Source: Serpens sp964410065
GTDB lineage: Bacteria > Pseudomonadota > Gammaproteobacteria > Pseudomonadales > Pseudomonadaceae
Direction of reading: 5' to 3'
Assembly: GCA_964410065.1 (NCBI GenBank)
Contig: CAYPFO010000006.1
Coordinates: 1-64,000 of the forward strand
DNA length: 64,000 nt
Positions within the stretch are counted from its first letter, which is position 1; each line of letters begins with the position of its first letter. Positions 15,739-24,692 of this stretch are shown in pieces. A program made the translations under genes and the position numbers. Under the pieces are notes generated by a model. It was not told the origin of the DNA. It saw only the letters and a program-made list of their open reading frames with translations, and did no database searches.

Positions 15739-16734
15739 TCACAACCAGCGCAAGCGTCGGAACCACCACCATTCAGCGGCCAGCACCAGCGCCATCAACA
15801 GGCACACCAGCAGAAATCCATAAGGGCTATCGGTACCCGGCATACCACCGACATTGACGCCCAGCAAGCCGGCCAAAAAACTCAGCGGCAGGAACAAGCC
15901 GGTCACGATGGCCAGGCGGTAGAGGGTTCTCCCCACATGCTCGCTGCGACGTTGCTGTTCCGCTTCCAGCAGCAAGGCCACTCGTTCGCGGATCGATTCG
16001 AGCTCTTCCAGATACCGGATCAGACGATTGTTGAGCTCATTCCAGTAATCGGTATCGTCTGCCACGAACCAGGACAGGCGACTGCGCGACAGGGTGGCGA
16101 ACAGGTCGCGCTGGGGGGTCAAAAACCGGCGCAAGGCAGCGGCCCTGCGACGAATCTGCAAGAGTGCTCCATGCTCAGGTAGATGGCGCTCATCGGCCTC
16201 GGCACGCTCTTCCAGTTCGTCGAGCTGCTCGGCCAGTTGAATCAGCGGCGCCTCAAGCTTCTCGGTCATGTTTTCAGCCAAGTACAGCAAGGCTTCGGAC
16301 GGCGTTTTCGGTCCCTCGTGGCGTGCCCAGGCAGCAATCATCTCATCGGTTGCATGCAAGGGGCGCAGGCGCAGCGAAACGAGCCGGCGACCATCGGCAA
16401 AAAAACGCGCCGACACCATATCCTCCGGTTCTGCACCGGGGTTGAAATTGACGCCGCGCAGAAACAACAGCAATTGCTCGTTGTCCAGCGTCAGCACGCG
16501 GGGGCGGGTTGCTTCTTCAAGCAACAGATCGCAACTGAAGGCGGAAAGCCCGCTGGCTGTGCGCAACCACCGTTGCGCCTGAACATGGCCGCGATCCCAA
16601 TGTAACCAGAGGCTTTCCCCATCTTTTAGGCAAAGCCCTTCAAGATTCCGGGGCGCCAGACCTCGCGCACCGCCTCGTCCATCCATCACGAAGGCATGCA
16701 GCAGCCCACTCTCAACCACGTTGGTTACCTGCAT
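15739..16734 (-). CDS. cmaX: CmaX, CorA/ZntB-family metal transporter
   Basis: A 331-residue inner-membrane protein of the CorA fold: a long soluble and helical N-terminal part with a charged coiled coil at about 165-285, then two C-terminal membrane helices. The pore motif after the first helix reads GVNVGGMPG rather than GMN. That is the ZntB-type variant, so zinc or another divalent ion is as likely as magnesium. The C-terminus is basic (RRLRWL). It begins the cmaX-cfrX-cmpX set; no clear ribosome site precedes the chosen ATG. Confidence 0.87.
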   Translation of the reverse strand: MQVTNVVESGLLHAFVMDGRGGARGLAPRNLEGLCLKDGESLWLHWDRGHVQAQRWLRTASGLSAFSCDLLLEEATRPRVLTLDNEQLLLFLRGVNFNPGAEPEDMVSARFFADGRRLVSLRLRPLHATDEMIAAWARHEGPKTPSEALLYLAENMTEKLEAPLIQLAEQLDELEERAEADERHLPEHGALLQIRRRAAALRRFLTPQRDLFATLSRSRLSWFVADDTDYWNELNNRLIRYLEELESIRERVALLLEAEQQRRSEHVGRTLYRLAIVTGLFLPLSFLAGLLGVNVGGMPGTDSPYGFLLVCLLMALVLAAEWWWFRRLRWL

Positions 16735-16751
16735 CAGCGCAACAGATTGTA

Positions 16752-17240
16752 TTAACCCGGCATGCTCAACGGCTGCGGAGAAACAATGATGCCGTTATTG
16801 TCGGCATACACATAATGTCCGGGGTGGAAGGTCACACCAGCAAATGTCACCACCACATTGAGGTCACCAATCCCGCGCTTGTCGGTTTTCATCGGATGAC
16901 TGGCCAACGCCTGCACGCCCAGATCGATTTGCGCAAGAATGTCCACATCACGCACACAGCCATACACCACGATACCTTCCCAGCCATTTTTGGCGGCCTT
17001 CTCGGCCAGCATGTCACCGAGCAGTGCCCGACGCAGCGAACCACCGCCATCGACTACCAGCACCTTGCCCTCGCCTGGCTGATCAACCTGCTCCTTGACC
17101 CGCGAGTTGTCCTCGTGGCACTTGATGGTGACGATCTGGCCACCAAAGGAATCGCGCCCGCCGAAGTTGGCGAACATCGGCTCGACGGCCTGCACCAGGT
17201 CCGGGTAGGCATCGCACAGATCAGGGGTGATGTATTGCAT
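16752..17240 (-). CDS. rraA: RraA family protein (ribonuclease E activity regulator)
   Basis: A 162-residue trimer-forming protein of the RraA fold, which binds RNase E and the degradosome and dampens mRNA decay in E. coli. The family sequence is near-complete: TPDLCDAYPD, FGGRDSFGGQIVTIKC, VVDGGGSLRRALLGD, YGCVRDVD and NNGIIVSP. Older annotation as a methyltransferase is an error for this family; some members act as oxaloacetate decarboxylases. It has a strong ribosome site AAGGAG. Confidence 0.93.
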   Translation of the reverse strand: MQYITPDLCDAYPDLVQAVEPMFANFGGRDSFGGQIVTIKCHEDNSRVKEQVDQPGEGKVLVVDGGGSLRRALLGDMLAEKAAKNGWEGIVVYGCVRDVDILAQIDLGVQALASHPMKTDKRGIGDLNVVVTFAGVTFHPGHYVYADNNGIIVSPQPLSMPG

Positions 17241-17317
17241 GTGAGGTAGCTCCTTCTGGATTGTTTTGGATGAGCGAAACCGCCGTCAGACGTGCCATCT
17301 TATCTGCAGCAATGCCT

Positions 17318-18313
17318 TTAGCACAGGGCTTCGCCCGTAACCGAGGGTGCCGTCTGCGGCGCCACCAGCTGCTGCTCTTGCAGCCAGCCGAGCAGCAACG
17401 GCCAAACTTCACGCTGCGCCGACTTGCTGACCAGCATCTCGATATGCCCGAAGGGATTACTGAATCCGCTCTTGGGTCCCAGGCACAGGAACTCCCGCTG
17501 CGCCGAGCCAAACTGCTGGAGGAGCTTTTGGCAGGCTTTGGGTGAATCCTGCCGATCCCCTTCCGCAGCAACCGCCAGGACCGGAATCTGGACGTCAGCC
17601 AGCCCAGCCCACCAGTTGCTTTGCGCGTTCCCAAAACGCCCAAACAATCCATGCCAGCGCAGGGTTTCCCTGACTACAGCAACGGGCTCATCTTCCGGCC
17701 CGCGCTTCAGGCGATGGCCCGACAGATGCTTGAAGCAACTGAGTAACGCATGCGCGGCCAGTTCCAGCGGCGGAAATTTCAGCGGCCAGTAGACCTGGCT
17801 GACCTGACTGCCAAACAGCGCAATCGACGCCGCTTCACGATCGGTCAGGTAGTGACCGCCAAACGCGGCTGCCAGTACCACGCCCCCAAGCGAATGCCCC
17901 ATCCAGTGAGGCGCCTGACCACACTGCTCATGAATGAACGCCGCAATGGCCGGCAGGTCGTAACGGGCATAGTCCGCCACCCGGTTACGTGAGTAACCCC
18001 GATTGCGCGGTGACAGGCCATGTCCGCGCATTTCGGGTATCCACACATCGAACCCGGCACGCGCCAGGAAGGCACCAAAGCCGATTCCTCGCGGCGAAAA
18101 CCAGAAGCGTCGGTTGGAGAAGCTGCCGTGCAACAAGACAACCGGAACGCCCCGCCTACCCGGCTCGTGCGCCCGGCCCAGCCGAGTCACGGCCAATTCG
18201 ACCGTTTCGTCGGGACTGTTGCGGGGTTTTAGCAAATAAACATCTTCACTCAGATCGCCGCAAAGCTCGGCGCTGAGCAGGACAACAGGAAAAAGCCGGC
18301 TGCTACTTTGCAT
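17318..18313 (-). CDS. Alpha/beta-hydrolase (lipase/esterase-like)
   Basis: A 331-residue alpha/beta-hydrolase. The oxyanion-hole motif VLLHGSF is near residue 60, the nucleophile elbow WMGHSLGGV (Ser) near 138, an Asp candidate in AAEGDRQDSPKAC near 254, and the His in NPFGHIEMLVS near 292. The motif order fits esterases and lipases acting on lipids or polyhydroxyalkanoate-like substrates; the substrate is unknown. It follows ppsA after a strong terminator and precedes rraA by 77 bp. No clear ribosome site precedes the chosen ATG, so the true start may lie slightly downstream. Confidence 0.8.
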   Translation of the reverse strand: MQSSSRLFPVVLLSAELCGDLSEDVYLLKPRNSPDETVELAVTRLGRAHEPGRRGVPVVLLHGSFSNRRFWFSPRGIGFGAFLARAGFDVWIPEMRGHGLSPRNRGYSRNRVADYARYDLPAIAAFIHEQCGQAPHWMGHSLGGVVLAAAFGGHYLTDREAASIALFGSQVSQVYWPLKFPPLELAAHALLSCFKHLSGHRLKRGPEDEPVAVVRETLRWHGLFGRFGNAQSNWWAGLADVQIPVLAVAAEGDRQDSPKACQKLLQQFGSAQREFLCLGPKSGFSNPFGHIEMLVSKSAQREVWPLLLGWLQEQQLVAPQTAPSVTGEALC

Positions 18314-18332
18314 GTTTGATTTTCTTGAACAT

Positions 18333-18361
18333 AAAAAAAGGCGGGTAGAAACACCCGCCTT
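18333..18361 (-). terminator. Terminator after ppsA
   Basis: AAGGCGGGT (18338-18346) and ACCCGCCTT (18353-18361) form a nine-pair stem. On the minus strand it is followed by a run of T, ending the ppsA transcript 20 bp after its stop. Confidence 0.88.
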
Positions 18362-18380
18362 GCCAGTATGGTCGATAGAC

Positions 18381-20750
18381 TCAGACTTGACCTTCCGCCA
18401 GGAAGAACCAGGTATCGAGGACCGAATCGGGATTCAGCGACACGCTTTCGATGCCTTGTTCCATCAGCCACTTGGCCAGATCCGGATGATCCGAGGGGCC
18501 CTGGCCGCAAATACCGATGTACTTGCCGGCCTTGTTGCAGGCCTGAATGGCGCTGGACAGCAGCTTCTTGACCGCCGGGTTACGCTCGTCGAACAGGTGG
18601 GCAATGATGCCCGAGTCACGGTCCAGGCCCAGGGCTAGCTGGGTCATGTCATTGGAGCCGATGGAGAAACCGTCGAAGAACTCCAGGAACTCGTCAGCCA
18701 ACAGGGCGTTGGAAGGCAGCTCGCACATCATGATCACGCGCAGGCCGTTCTCGCCGCGCTTGAGCCCGTACTGGGCAAGCAAATCAACCACCTGGGAGGC
18801 TTCGCCCAAGGTACGCACGAACGGCACCATCAGCTCGACGTTGGTCAGACCCATGACGTCGCGCACCTTTTTCATGGCGCGGCATTCCAGCTCGAAGCAA
18901 TCGCGGAAGGACTCGCTGATGTAACGCGACGCACCGCGGAAACCGAGCATCGGGTTTTCTTCTTCCGGCTCGTAGAGCTTGCCGCCGATCAGGTTTGCGT
19001 ACTCGTTGGACTTGAAGTCCGACAGGCGCACGATGACTTTCTTCGGCCAGAACGCGGCAGCCAGGGTGCTGACGCCCTCGACCAGCTTCTCGACGTAGAA
19101 ATTGACTGGATCGTCATAACCCGCGATGCGTTTCTGCACGCTGTCCTTGATTTCCGGCGGCAGGCTGGCGTAGTTCAGCAGCGCCTTGGGGTGCACACCG
19201 ATCATGCGGTTGATGATGAACTCCAGGCGCGCCAGGCCGACACCGGCATTGGGCAGCTGGGCAAAGTCGAAGGCACGGTCCGGGTTGCCGACGTTCATCA
19301 TGATCTTGAACGGCAGGTCGGGCATGGCATCGACGGAGTTCTTGCGGATATCGAAGCCCAGTTCACCTTCAAAGATGAACCCGGTATCGCCTTCGGCGCA
19401 GGATACGGTTACACCCTGGCCATCCTTGAGTACCTGGGTGGCATTGCCGCAACCGACCACAGCCGGAATACCCAGCTCGCGCGCGATGATCGCCGCGTGG
19501 CAGGTCCGCCCGCCACGGTTGGTGACAATGGCGCTCGCGCGCTTCATGACCGGCTCCCAGTCCGGATCGGTCATGTCGGAGACCAGGACGTCGCCGGGCT
19601 GAACCTTGTCCATTTCGGAGACGTCGTTGATGATCCTGACCGGGCCGGCGCCAATGCGCTGGCCAATGGCACGACCTTCAACCAGTACGGTGCCCTTCTC
19701 TTTCAGCAGGTAACGTTCCATTACGTTGCCGCTGGTGCGGCTCTTCACGGTTTCCGGGCGCGCCTGCACGATGTACAGCTGGCCGTCGTCACCGTCCTTG
19801 GCCCACTCGATGTCCATCGGACGGCCATAGTGTTTCTCGATGATCAGCGCCTGCTTGGCGAGGTTGGTTACTTCTGCGTCGGTCAGTGCGAAACGGGCGC
19901 GATCGGCACGTTCGACCTCTACGGTTTTCACCGACTTGCCGGCCTTGGCCTCTTCGCCATAGACCATCTTGATTGCTTTGCTGCCCAGGTTGCGACGCAG
20001 GATGGCCGGACGGCCCGCTTCCAGGGTCTGCTTGTGGACATAGAATTCGTCGGGGTTGACCGCGCCTTGTACGACGGTTTCGCCCAGGCCGTAGGCTCCG
20101 GTGATAAACACCACGTCGCGGAAACCGGATTCGGTGTCCAAGGTGAACATGACGCCAGCGGTGGCGGTTTCCGAGCGGACCATGCGCTGCACACCAGCGG
20201 ACAGGGCGACCAGTTTGTGGTCGAAGCCTTGGTGCACGCGATAAGCAATGGCGCGGTCGTTGAACAGGGAGGCGAAGACTTCCTTGGCGGCACGGATCAC
20301 GTTTTCCACGCCACGGATGTTGAGGAAGGTTTCCTGCTGGCCGGCGAACGAGGCATCCGGCAGGTCTTCAGCAGTGGCCGAGGAGCGCACGGCGACGGCC
20401 ATGTTCGGGTTGCCCTGGGACATTTCGGCGAAGGCAGTGCGGATGTCGGCGTTCAGCTGTTCCGGGAACTCCGCCTCCATCACCCATTGGCGAATCTGCG
20501 CACCGGCTTTGGCCAGGGCATTCACGTCATCGACATCGAGCACATCGAGCAGCGCGTGGATCTGATCGTTCAGGCCGCTCTGCTCGAGGAAGTCGCGATA
20601 GGCCTGGGCGGTGGTCGCAAAACCACCAGGTACGGAAACGCCGGCACCTGCGAGGTTGCTGATCATCTCGCCCAGGGAGGCGTTCTTGCCCCCTACGCGC
20701 TCGACGTCGTGATTGCCGAGCTTATCGAGGGAAACTACGTACTCAACCAA
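18381..20750 (-). CDS. ppsA: PpsA, phosphoenolpyruvate synthase
   Basis: A 789-residue enzyme making PEP from pyruvate with ATP converted to AMP, used in gluconeogenesis. The N-terminal pyruvate/ATP-binding domain starts VGGKNASLGEM. The swivelling phosphohistidine domain has GGRTCHAAIIAREL (catalytic His near 420). The C-terminal PEP-binding barrel ends SIGSNDMTQLALGLDRDSG and GICGQGPSDHPDL. The start is a TTG at 20750, favoured by GGAGAG seven bases upstream and by the conserved beginning VEYVVSLDKLG. It diverges from ppsR, whose product controls it by phosphorylation. Confidence 0.97.
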   Translation of the reverse strand: MVEYVVSLDKLGNHDVERVGGKNASLGEMISNLAGAGVSVPGGFATTAQAYRDFLEQSGLNDQIHALLDVLDVDDVNALAKAGAQIRQWVMEAEFPEQLNADIRTAFAEMSQGNPNMAVAVRSSATAEDLPDASFAGQQETFLNIRGVENVIRAAKEVFASLFNDRAIAYRVHQGFDHKLVALSAGVQRMVRSETATAGVMFTLDTESGFRDVVFITGAYGLGETVVQGAVNPDEFYVHKQTLEAGRPAILRRNLGSKAIKMVYGEEAKAGKSVKTVEVERADRARFALTDAEVTNLAKQALIIEKHYGRPMDIEWAKDGDDGQLYIVQARPETVKSRTSGNVMERYLLKEKGTVLVEGRAIGQRIGAGPVRIINDVSEMDKVQPGDVLVSDMTDPDWEPVMKRASAIVTNRGGRTCHAAIIARELGIPAVVGCGNATQVLKDGQGVTVSCAEGDTGFIFEGELGFDIRKNSVDAMPDLPFKIMMNVGNPDRAFDFAQLPNAGVGLARLEFIINRMIGVHPKALLNYASLPPEIKDSVQKRIAGYDDPVNFYVEKLVEGVSTLAAAFWPKKVIVRLSDFKSNEYANLIGGKLYEPEEENPMLGFRGASRYISESFRDCFELECRAMKKVRDVMGLTNVELMVPFVRTLGEASQVVDLLAQYGLKRGENGLRVIMMCELPSNALLADEFLEFFDGFSIGSNDMTQLALGLDRDSGIIAHLFDERNPAVKKLLSSAIQACNKAGKYIGICGQGPSDHPDLAKWLMEQGIESVSLNPDSVLDTWFFLAEGQV

Positions 20751-20910
20751 GGTATTCTCTCCACGCTGTATGGGAAAAGCTCATGCGGATCTGCTCCGCT
20801 CGATGGTGGCCTGCCCCGGGGAAATAAGTGACAATGCCCACCGACCCGGCGTGGACAGAGCCCGGGTATGATAGCCAAGAATCGTTCCTACCTTAAGGCC
20901 TTCGGCGCAA

Positions 20911-21729
20911 ATGAAACGAACTGCTTTCTTCATCTCGGATGGAACCGGCATCACCGCCGAAACGCTTGGGCAAAGCCTGCTCGCGCAATTTGAAAATATC
21001 ACCTTTCAAAAACTGACCCGGCCTTATATCGACAGTGCCGAAAAAGCGCGGGCCATGGTACAGCAAATCAATACCGCCGCTGAAAAAGACGGGATGCGCC
21101 CGATTATCTTTGACACCATCGTGAACCAGAGCATCCGCGACATATTGGCGCAGTCCGACGGTTTCATGATCGACATCTTCTCCTGCTTCCTGTCGCCGCT
21201 AGAGCAGGAACTCAACGCCAGCTCATCCTATTCGGTGGGCAAGTCGCACTCCATTGGCCACTCCGCCAATTACATGGAGCGCATCGAGGCGGTGAACTTT
21301 GCCCTGGACAATGACGACGGTGCGCGCACGCATTACTACGACAAGGCCGATCTGATTCTGGTCGGCGTATCGCGTTGCGGCAAGACGCCGACTTGCCTTT
21401 ATATGGCCATGCAATACGGCATCCGCGCCGCCAATTACCCGCTGACTGAAGAAGACATGGAGCGCCTGCAACTGCCGACGGCCCTGAAACAGTACAAAAG
21501 CAAACTGTTCGGCCTGACCATCGATCCGGACCGACTGACCGCCATTCGCAACGAGCGCAAACCCAACAGCCGTTACGCCAGCTTCGCCCAATGCGAGTTC
21601 GAAGTACGTGAGGTGGAAAACCTGTTCCGCCGCGAAAACATCCCCCACATCAACTCCACGCATTTCTCGGTGGAAGAGATTTCCGCCAAGATTCTGGTCG
21701 AGATCGGCGTCGAGCGTCGACTCAAGTAA
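20911..21729 (+). CDS. ppsR: PpsR, PEP synthase kinase/pyrophosphorylase
   Basis: A 272-residue bifunctional regulator (DUF299 family). It inactivates PEP synthase by ADP-dependent phosphorylation and reactivates it by phosphate-dependent dephosphorylation. It begins AFFISDGTGITAETLGQSLL and contains the P-loop-like VGVSRCGKTPT near 152-162. It is divergent from ppsA with a 160-bp shared promoter region and converges on prpD. Confidence 0.95.
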   Translation: MKRTAFFISDGTGITAETLGQSLLAQFENITFQKLTRPYIDSAEKARAMVQQINTAAEKDGMRPIIFDTIVNQSIRDILAQSDGFMIDIFSCFLSPLEQELNASSSYSVGKSHSIGHSANYMERIEAVNFALDNDDGARTHYYDKADLILVGVSRCGKTPTCLYMAMQYGIRAANYPLTEEDMERLQLPTALKQYKSKLFGLTIDPDRLTAIRNERKPNSRYASFAQCEFEVREVENLFRRENIPHINSTHFSVEEISAKILVEIGVERRLK

Positions 21730-21749
21730 GCCGTATCCATTGCACAGCG

Positions 21750-21785
21750 GGAGTGGCCCAGGCGTCACGCCACTCCGGTTTGTTC
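21750..21785 (+). terminator. Terminator between ppsR and prpD
   Basis: GGAGTGGC (21750-21757) pairs with GCCACTCC (21769-21776) and is followed by GGTTTGTTC. It lies 20 bp after the ppsR stop; the T-tract is interrupted, so it is moderately convincing. Confidence 0.55.
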
Positions 21786-23268
21786 AGCTTACGAATAAAT
21801 CCATGAACCGGTTAACCGGCATCGCTTCAAGCCGCGCTTGATCCGAGCACAGCTCAACGATTTGCGCGCAGCGCTGAGGGACGAAACGTGTGGCCAGGCT
21901 GGTCTTGAATTTCTCTTCCAGCAAAGGGATGCCCTCGGTACGGCGCCGCCGGTGACCGAGCGGATACTCCACTTCTACGCTTTCGGTACACGAACCATCC
22001 TGGAAGAACACCTGCACGGCATTGGCAATGGAGCGCTTGTCGGGGTCCAGGTAGTCACGGCTGTATCGCGGCTGCTCGATCACACTCATCTTTGCACGCA
22101 GCTCATCGATGATCGGATTCGCAGCATGAAATGCATCTTCGTAATGCTCGGCAACCAGGCGACCAAAAACCAGCGGCACAGCGGTCATGTATTGCAGGCA
22201 ATGGTCGCGGTCGGCGGGATTGGTCAGTGGGCCGACCTTAGAAATGATGCGGATCGCCGACTCCTGGGTGGTGATAATGATTCGATGGATCTCATGCAGC
22301 CTTCCCCGCACCTGCGGATGCAGTATCACCGCCGCCTCGCATGCGGTCTGTGCATGGAACTCGGCGGGAAAGCTGATCTTGAACAGCACGTTCTCCATGA
22401 CGTAACTGCCGTAGCCACGGGAAAACCTGAACTCACGTTCGCTCTGCGCCTTGGCCTGCAGATCCTGGCTCGTGTGGCTGAACGACACGTCATAGAAGCC
22501 CCATTGGCGCGTGGTCAGCACGCCGGGAATGCCCATTTCGCCACGCAGGGCGATATCGGCCAAACGCACGCCGCGACTGGACGCATCGCCCGCCGCCCAG
22601 GATTTTCGCGAACCGGCGTTGGGCGCGTGGCGATAGGTGCGCAGCGCCTGGCCATCCACAAAGGTATGGGACAGCGCGGATAACACCTGCTCGCGACTCG
22701 CACCCATCAGCTTGGCACTCACTGCGGTGGAGGCGACCTTGACCAGCAGCACGTGATCAAGACCGACACGATTGAAGGCGTTTTCCAGGGCCAGCACACC
22801 CTGGATCTCATGGGCCATGATCATCGACTCGAGCACGACACGCAGCGGCAGTGGCGTATCGCCTTGGGAGACCGCAAGCTGCGAGAGATGATCGGCTACG
22901 GCAAGGATCGCGCCCAGATTGTCGGAGGGGTGTCCCCATTCCACCGCCAGCCAGGTGTCGTTGTAATCCAGCCAGCGAATCAGGCAGCCAATATCCCAGG
23001 CGGCCTTGACCGGGTCCAGGCAAAAACGGGTCCCCGGCACACGCGCGCCCTTAGGCACTACGGTGCCTTCGACCACGGGGCCCAAGAGCTTGGTGCATTC
23101 GGGAAAACGCAGCGCCAGCACCGCACAACCCAGGCTGTCCATCAGGCAGTGACGTGCGGTGTTCAGGGCTTCATGCGACTCAACCCGGTAGCCCAGAACA
23201 TAGTCGGCGATGTCCTGCAGAGCCTGGTCGTATTGGGGACGATCATTCAGATCAACGTTGGCACTCAT
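21784..23268 (-). CDS. prpD: PrpD, 2-methylcitrate dehydratase
   Basis: A 494-residue cytoplasmic enzyme of the MmgE/PrpD family that dehydrates 2-methylcitrate to 2-methyl-cis-aconitate without an iron-sulfur cluster. Recognisable segments are HCLMDSLGCAVLALRFPEC, GARVPGTRFCLDPVKAAWDIGC, WLDYNDTWLAVEWGHPSDN and RKSWAAGDASSRGV. It is the last gene of the propionate operon, 55 bp after prpF. Because the operon also encodes AcnD and PrpF for the same step, PrpD gives a second route, which matters given the damage to acnD. Confidence 0.95.
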   Translation of the reverse strand: MSANVDLNDRPQYDQALQDIADYVLGYRVESHEALNTARHCLMDSLGCAVLALRFPECTKLLGPVVEGTVVPKGARVPGTRFCLDPVKAAWDIGCLIRWLDYNDTWLAVEWGHPSDNLGAILAVADHLSQLAVSQGDTPLPLRVVLESMIMAHEIQGVLALENAFNRVGLDHVLLVKVASTAVSAKLMGASREQVLSALSHTFVDGQALRTYRHAPNAGSRKSWAAGDASSRGVRLADIALRGEMGIPGVLTTRQWGFYDVSFSHTSQDLQAKAQSEREFRFSRGYGSYVMENVLFKISFPAEFHAQTACEAAVILHPQVRGRLHEIHRIIITTQESAIRIISKVGPLTNPADRDHCLQYMTAVPLVFGRLVAEHYEDAFHAANPIIDELRAKMSVIEQPRYSRDYLDPDKRSIANAVQVFFQDGSCTESVEVEYPLGHRRRRTEGIPLLEEKFKTSLATRFVPQRCAQIVELCSDQARLEAMPVNRFMDLFVS

Positions 23269-23323
23269 GACACTGACCCTCGGTAATGAGGATCAGTGTA
23301 GGAAACCGGCCGTGGCAGACCGG

Positions 23324-24523
23324 CTAGAACGTATCGTCGGGCACGCGCACCCAACCTTCCATCAACACCCGGGCGCTGCGACTCATGATGGCCTTGGTCA
23401 CTGTCCACTGACCGTCGATCTGCTTTGCCTCAGCGCCGACGCGCAAGGTGCCGGAGGGATGTCCGAAGCGTACCGCCTCACGCTCACTGCCACCGGCCGC
23501 CAGATTGACCAGCGTGCCCGGCACTGCCGCCGCCGTGCCGATGGCCACCGCACAGGTGCCCATCATGGCGTGGTGCAGTTTGCCCATCGACAGCGCACGG
23601 ACCAGTAGGTCCACTTCGCCGGCCTCGATGGTCTTGCCGCTGGAAGCCGCGTAGGTCTTCGGCTTGGCAACGAAGGCAACTTTCGGCGTGTGCTGGCGGG
23701 TCAGCGCCTCTTCTGCCGTCTTGATCAGCCCCATGCGCAACGCACCGGCGACGCGGATAGCCTCAAGACGCGCCAGCGCTTCGGGGTTGCCGTTAATGTC
23801 CTCGCGCAACTCTGTGCCCTGGTAACCGATGTCTTCGGCATTGACAAACACGGTGGGGATACCGGCGCTGATCATGGTCGCCTTGAGAGTGCCGCCTTCT
23901 ACAACATCAGCCGGCACCTCCAGATCGTCGACCAGATTGCCGGTGGGGAACATCGAGCCGCCCTCCTCGCCGTCATCGGACGGGTCGAGGAATTCCAGCA
24001 CGATTTCCGCTGCGGGAAAGGTCACGCCGTCCAGTTCGAAATCCCCGGTTTCCTGCACTTGGCCATTGCTGACCGGCACGTGAGCGATGATGGTCTTGTG
24101 GATATTGGCCTGCCAGATACGCACCACGCAGGTGCCGTTCTCGGGAATCCGTGCGGAATCGACCAGCCCGGCGTGAATGGCGAAGGCGCCTGCGCCGGTG
24201 GAAAGATTGCCGCAGTTGCCGCTCCAGTCGACGAAGGCCTTGTCGATGGAGACCTGGCCATAGAGGTAATCCACGTCATGGTCGGGCTGGCTGCTCTTCG
24301 ACAGGATCACGCATTTGCTGGTGCTGGAGGTAGCACCGCCCATGCCATCAATGTGGGCGGCATAGGGGTCCGGGCCGCCAATCACGCGCAGGAACAGCTT
24401 GTCGCGGGCCTCACCTGGAACCTGGCAGCGTTCGGGGAGGTCCTGCAGGCGGAAAAACACGCCCTTGCTGGTGCCGCCACGCATATAGGTAGCGGGAATT
24501 TTGATCTGGGGTGCATGAGCCAT
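23324..24523 (-). CDS. prpF: PrpF, 2-methylaconitate isomerase
   Basis: A 399-residue protein of the diaminopimelate-epimerase-like PrpF fold. It converts the product of AcnD to 2-methyl-cis-aconitate. It opens IPATYMRGGTSKGVFF and has GNCGNLSTGAGAFA near 105 and MMGTCAVAIGTAAAVPGT near 323. I chose the ATG at 24523, nine bases after GAGGA, over the GTG two codons upstream, which is too close to the ribosome site. A 104-bp inverted repeat lies between it and acnD. Confidence 0.94.
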   Translation of the reverse strand: MAHAPQIKIPATYMRGGTSKGVFFRLQDLPERCQVPGEARDKLFLRVIGGPDPYAAHIDGMGGATSSTSKCVILSKSSQPDHDVDYLYGQVSIDKAFVDWSGNCGNLSTGAGAFAIHAGLVDSARIPENGTCVVRIWQANIHKTIIAHVPVSNGQVQETGDFELDGVTFPAAEIVLEFLDPSDDGEEGGSMFPTGNLVDDLEVPADVVEGGTLKATMISAGIPTVFVNAEDIGYQGTELREDINGNPEALARLEAIRVAGALRMGLIKTAEEALTRQHTPKVAFVAKPKTYAASSGKTIEAGEVDLLVRALSMGKLHHAMMGTCAVAIGTAAAVPGTLVNLAAGGSEREAVRFGHPSGTLRVGAEAKQIDGQWTVTKAIMSRSARVLMEGWVRVPDDTF

Positions 24524-24582
24524 AAACACGGGTCCTCATGAAGCGTTGCCACCAGACGGCGGCAACGGGAATGGAATGCAGG

Positions 24583-24686
24583 CGTAGGGTGGATCACGCT
24601 TTATCGATCCACCGGGTGGCGATCCACCGGGTGGCGGACCACCGAGCAGTGGCGCGGTGGATGTAAGAAGCGACATCCACCCTACG
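24583..24686. repeat. 104-bp inverted-repeat element between acnD and prpF
   Basis: The ends are inverted copies: CGTAGGGTGGAT at 24583-24594 and ATCCACCCTACG at 24675-24686. Inside, the 15-base unit GATCCACCGGGTGGC occurs twice in tandem (about 24604-24633) and is itself palindromic (CCACC/GGTGG). It is non-coding and begins just after the acnD stop on that strand. It looks like a dispersed, possibly MITE- or REP-like Pseudomonas repeat. Confidence 0.7.
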
Positions 24687-24692
24687 GTGTGT

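Noticed and set aside
19191..20831. 546-codon + strand frame opposite ppsA
   Set aside because: ppsA on the other strand is complete and highly conserved; this frame shows no protein-family pattern.
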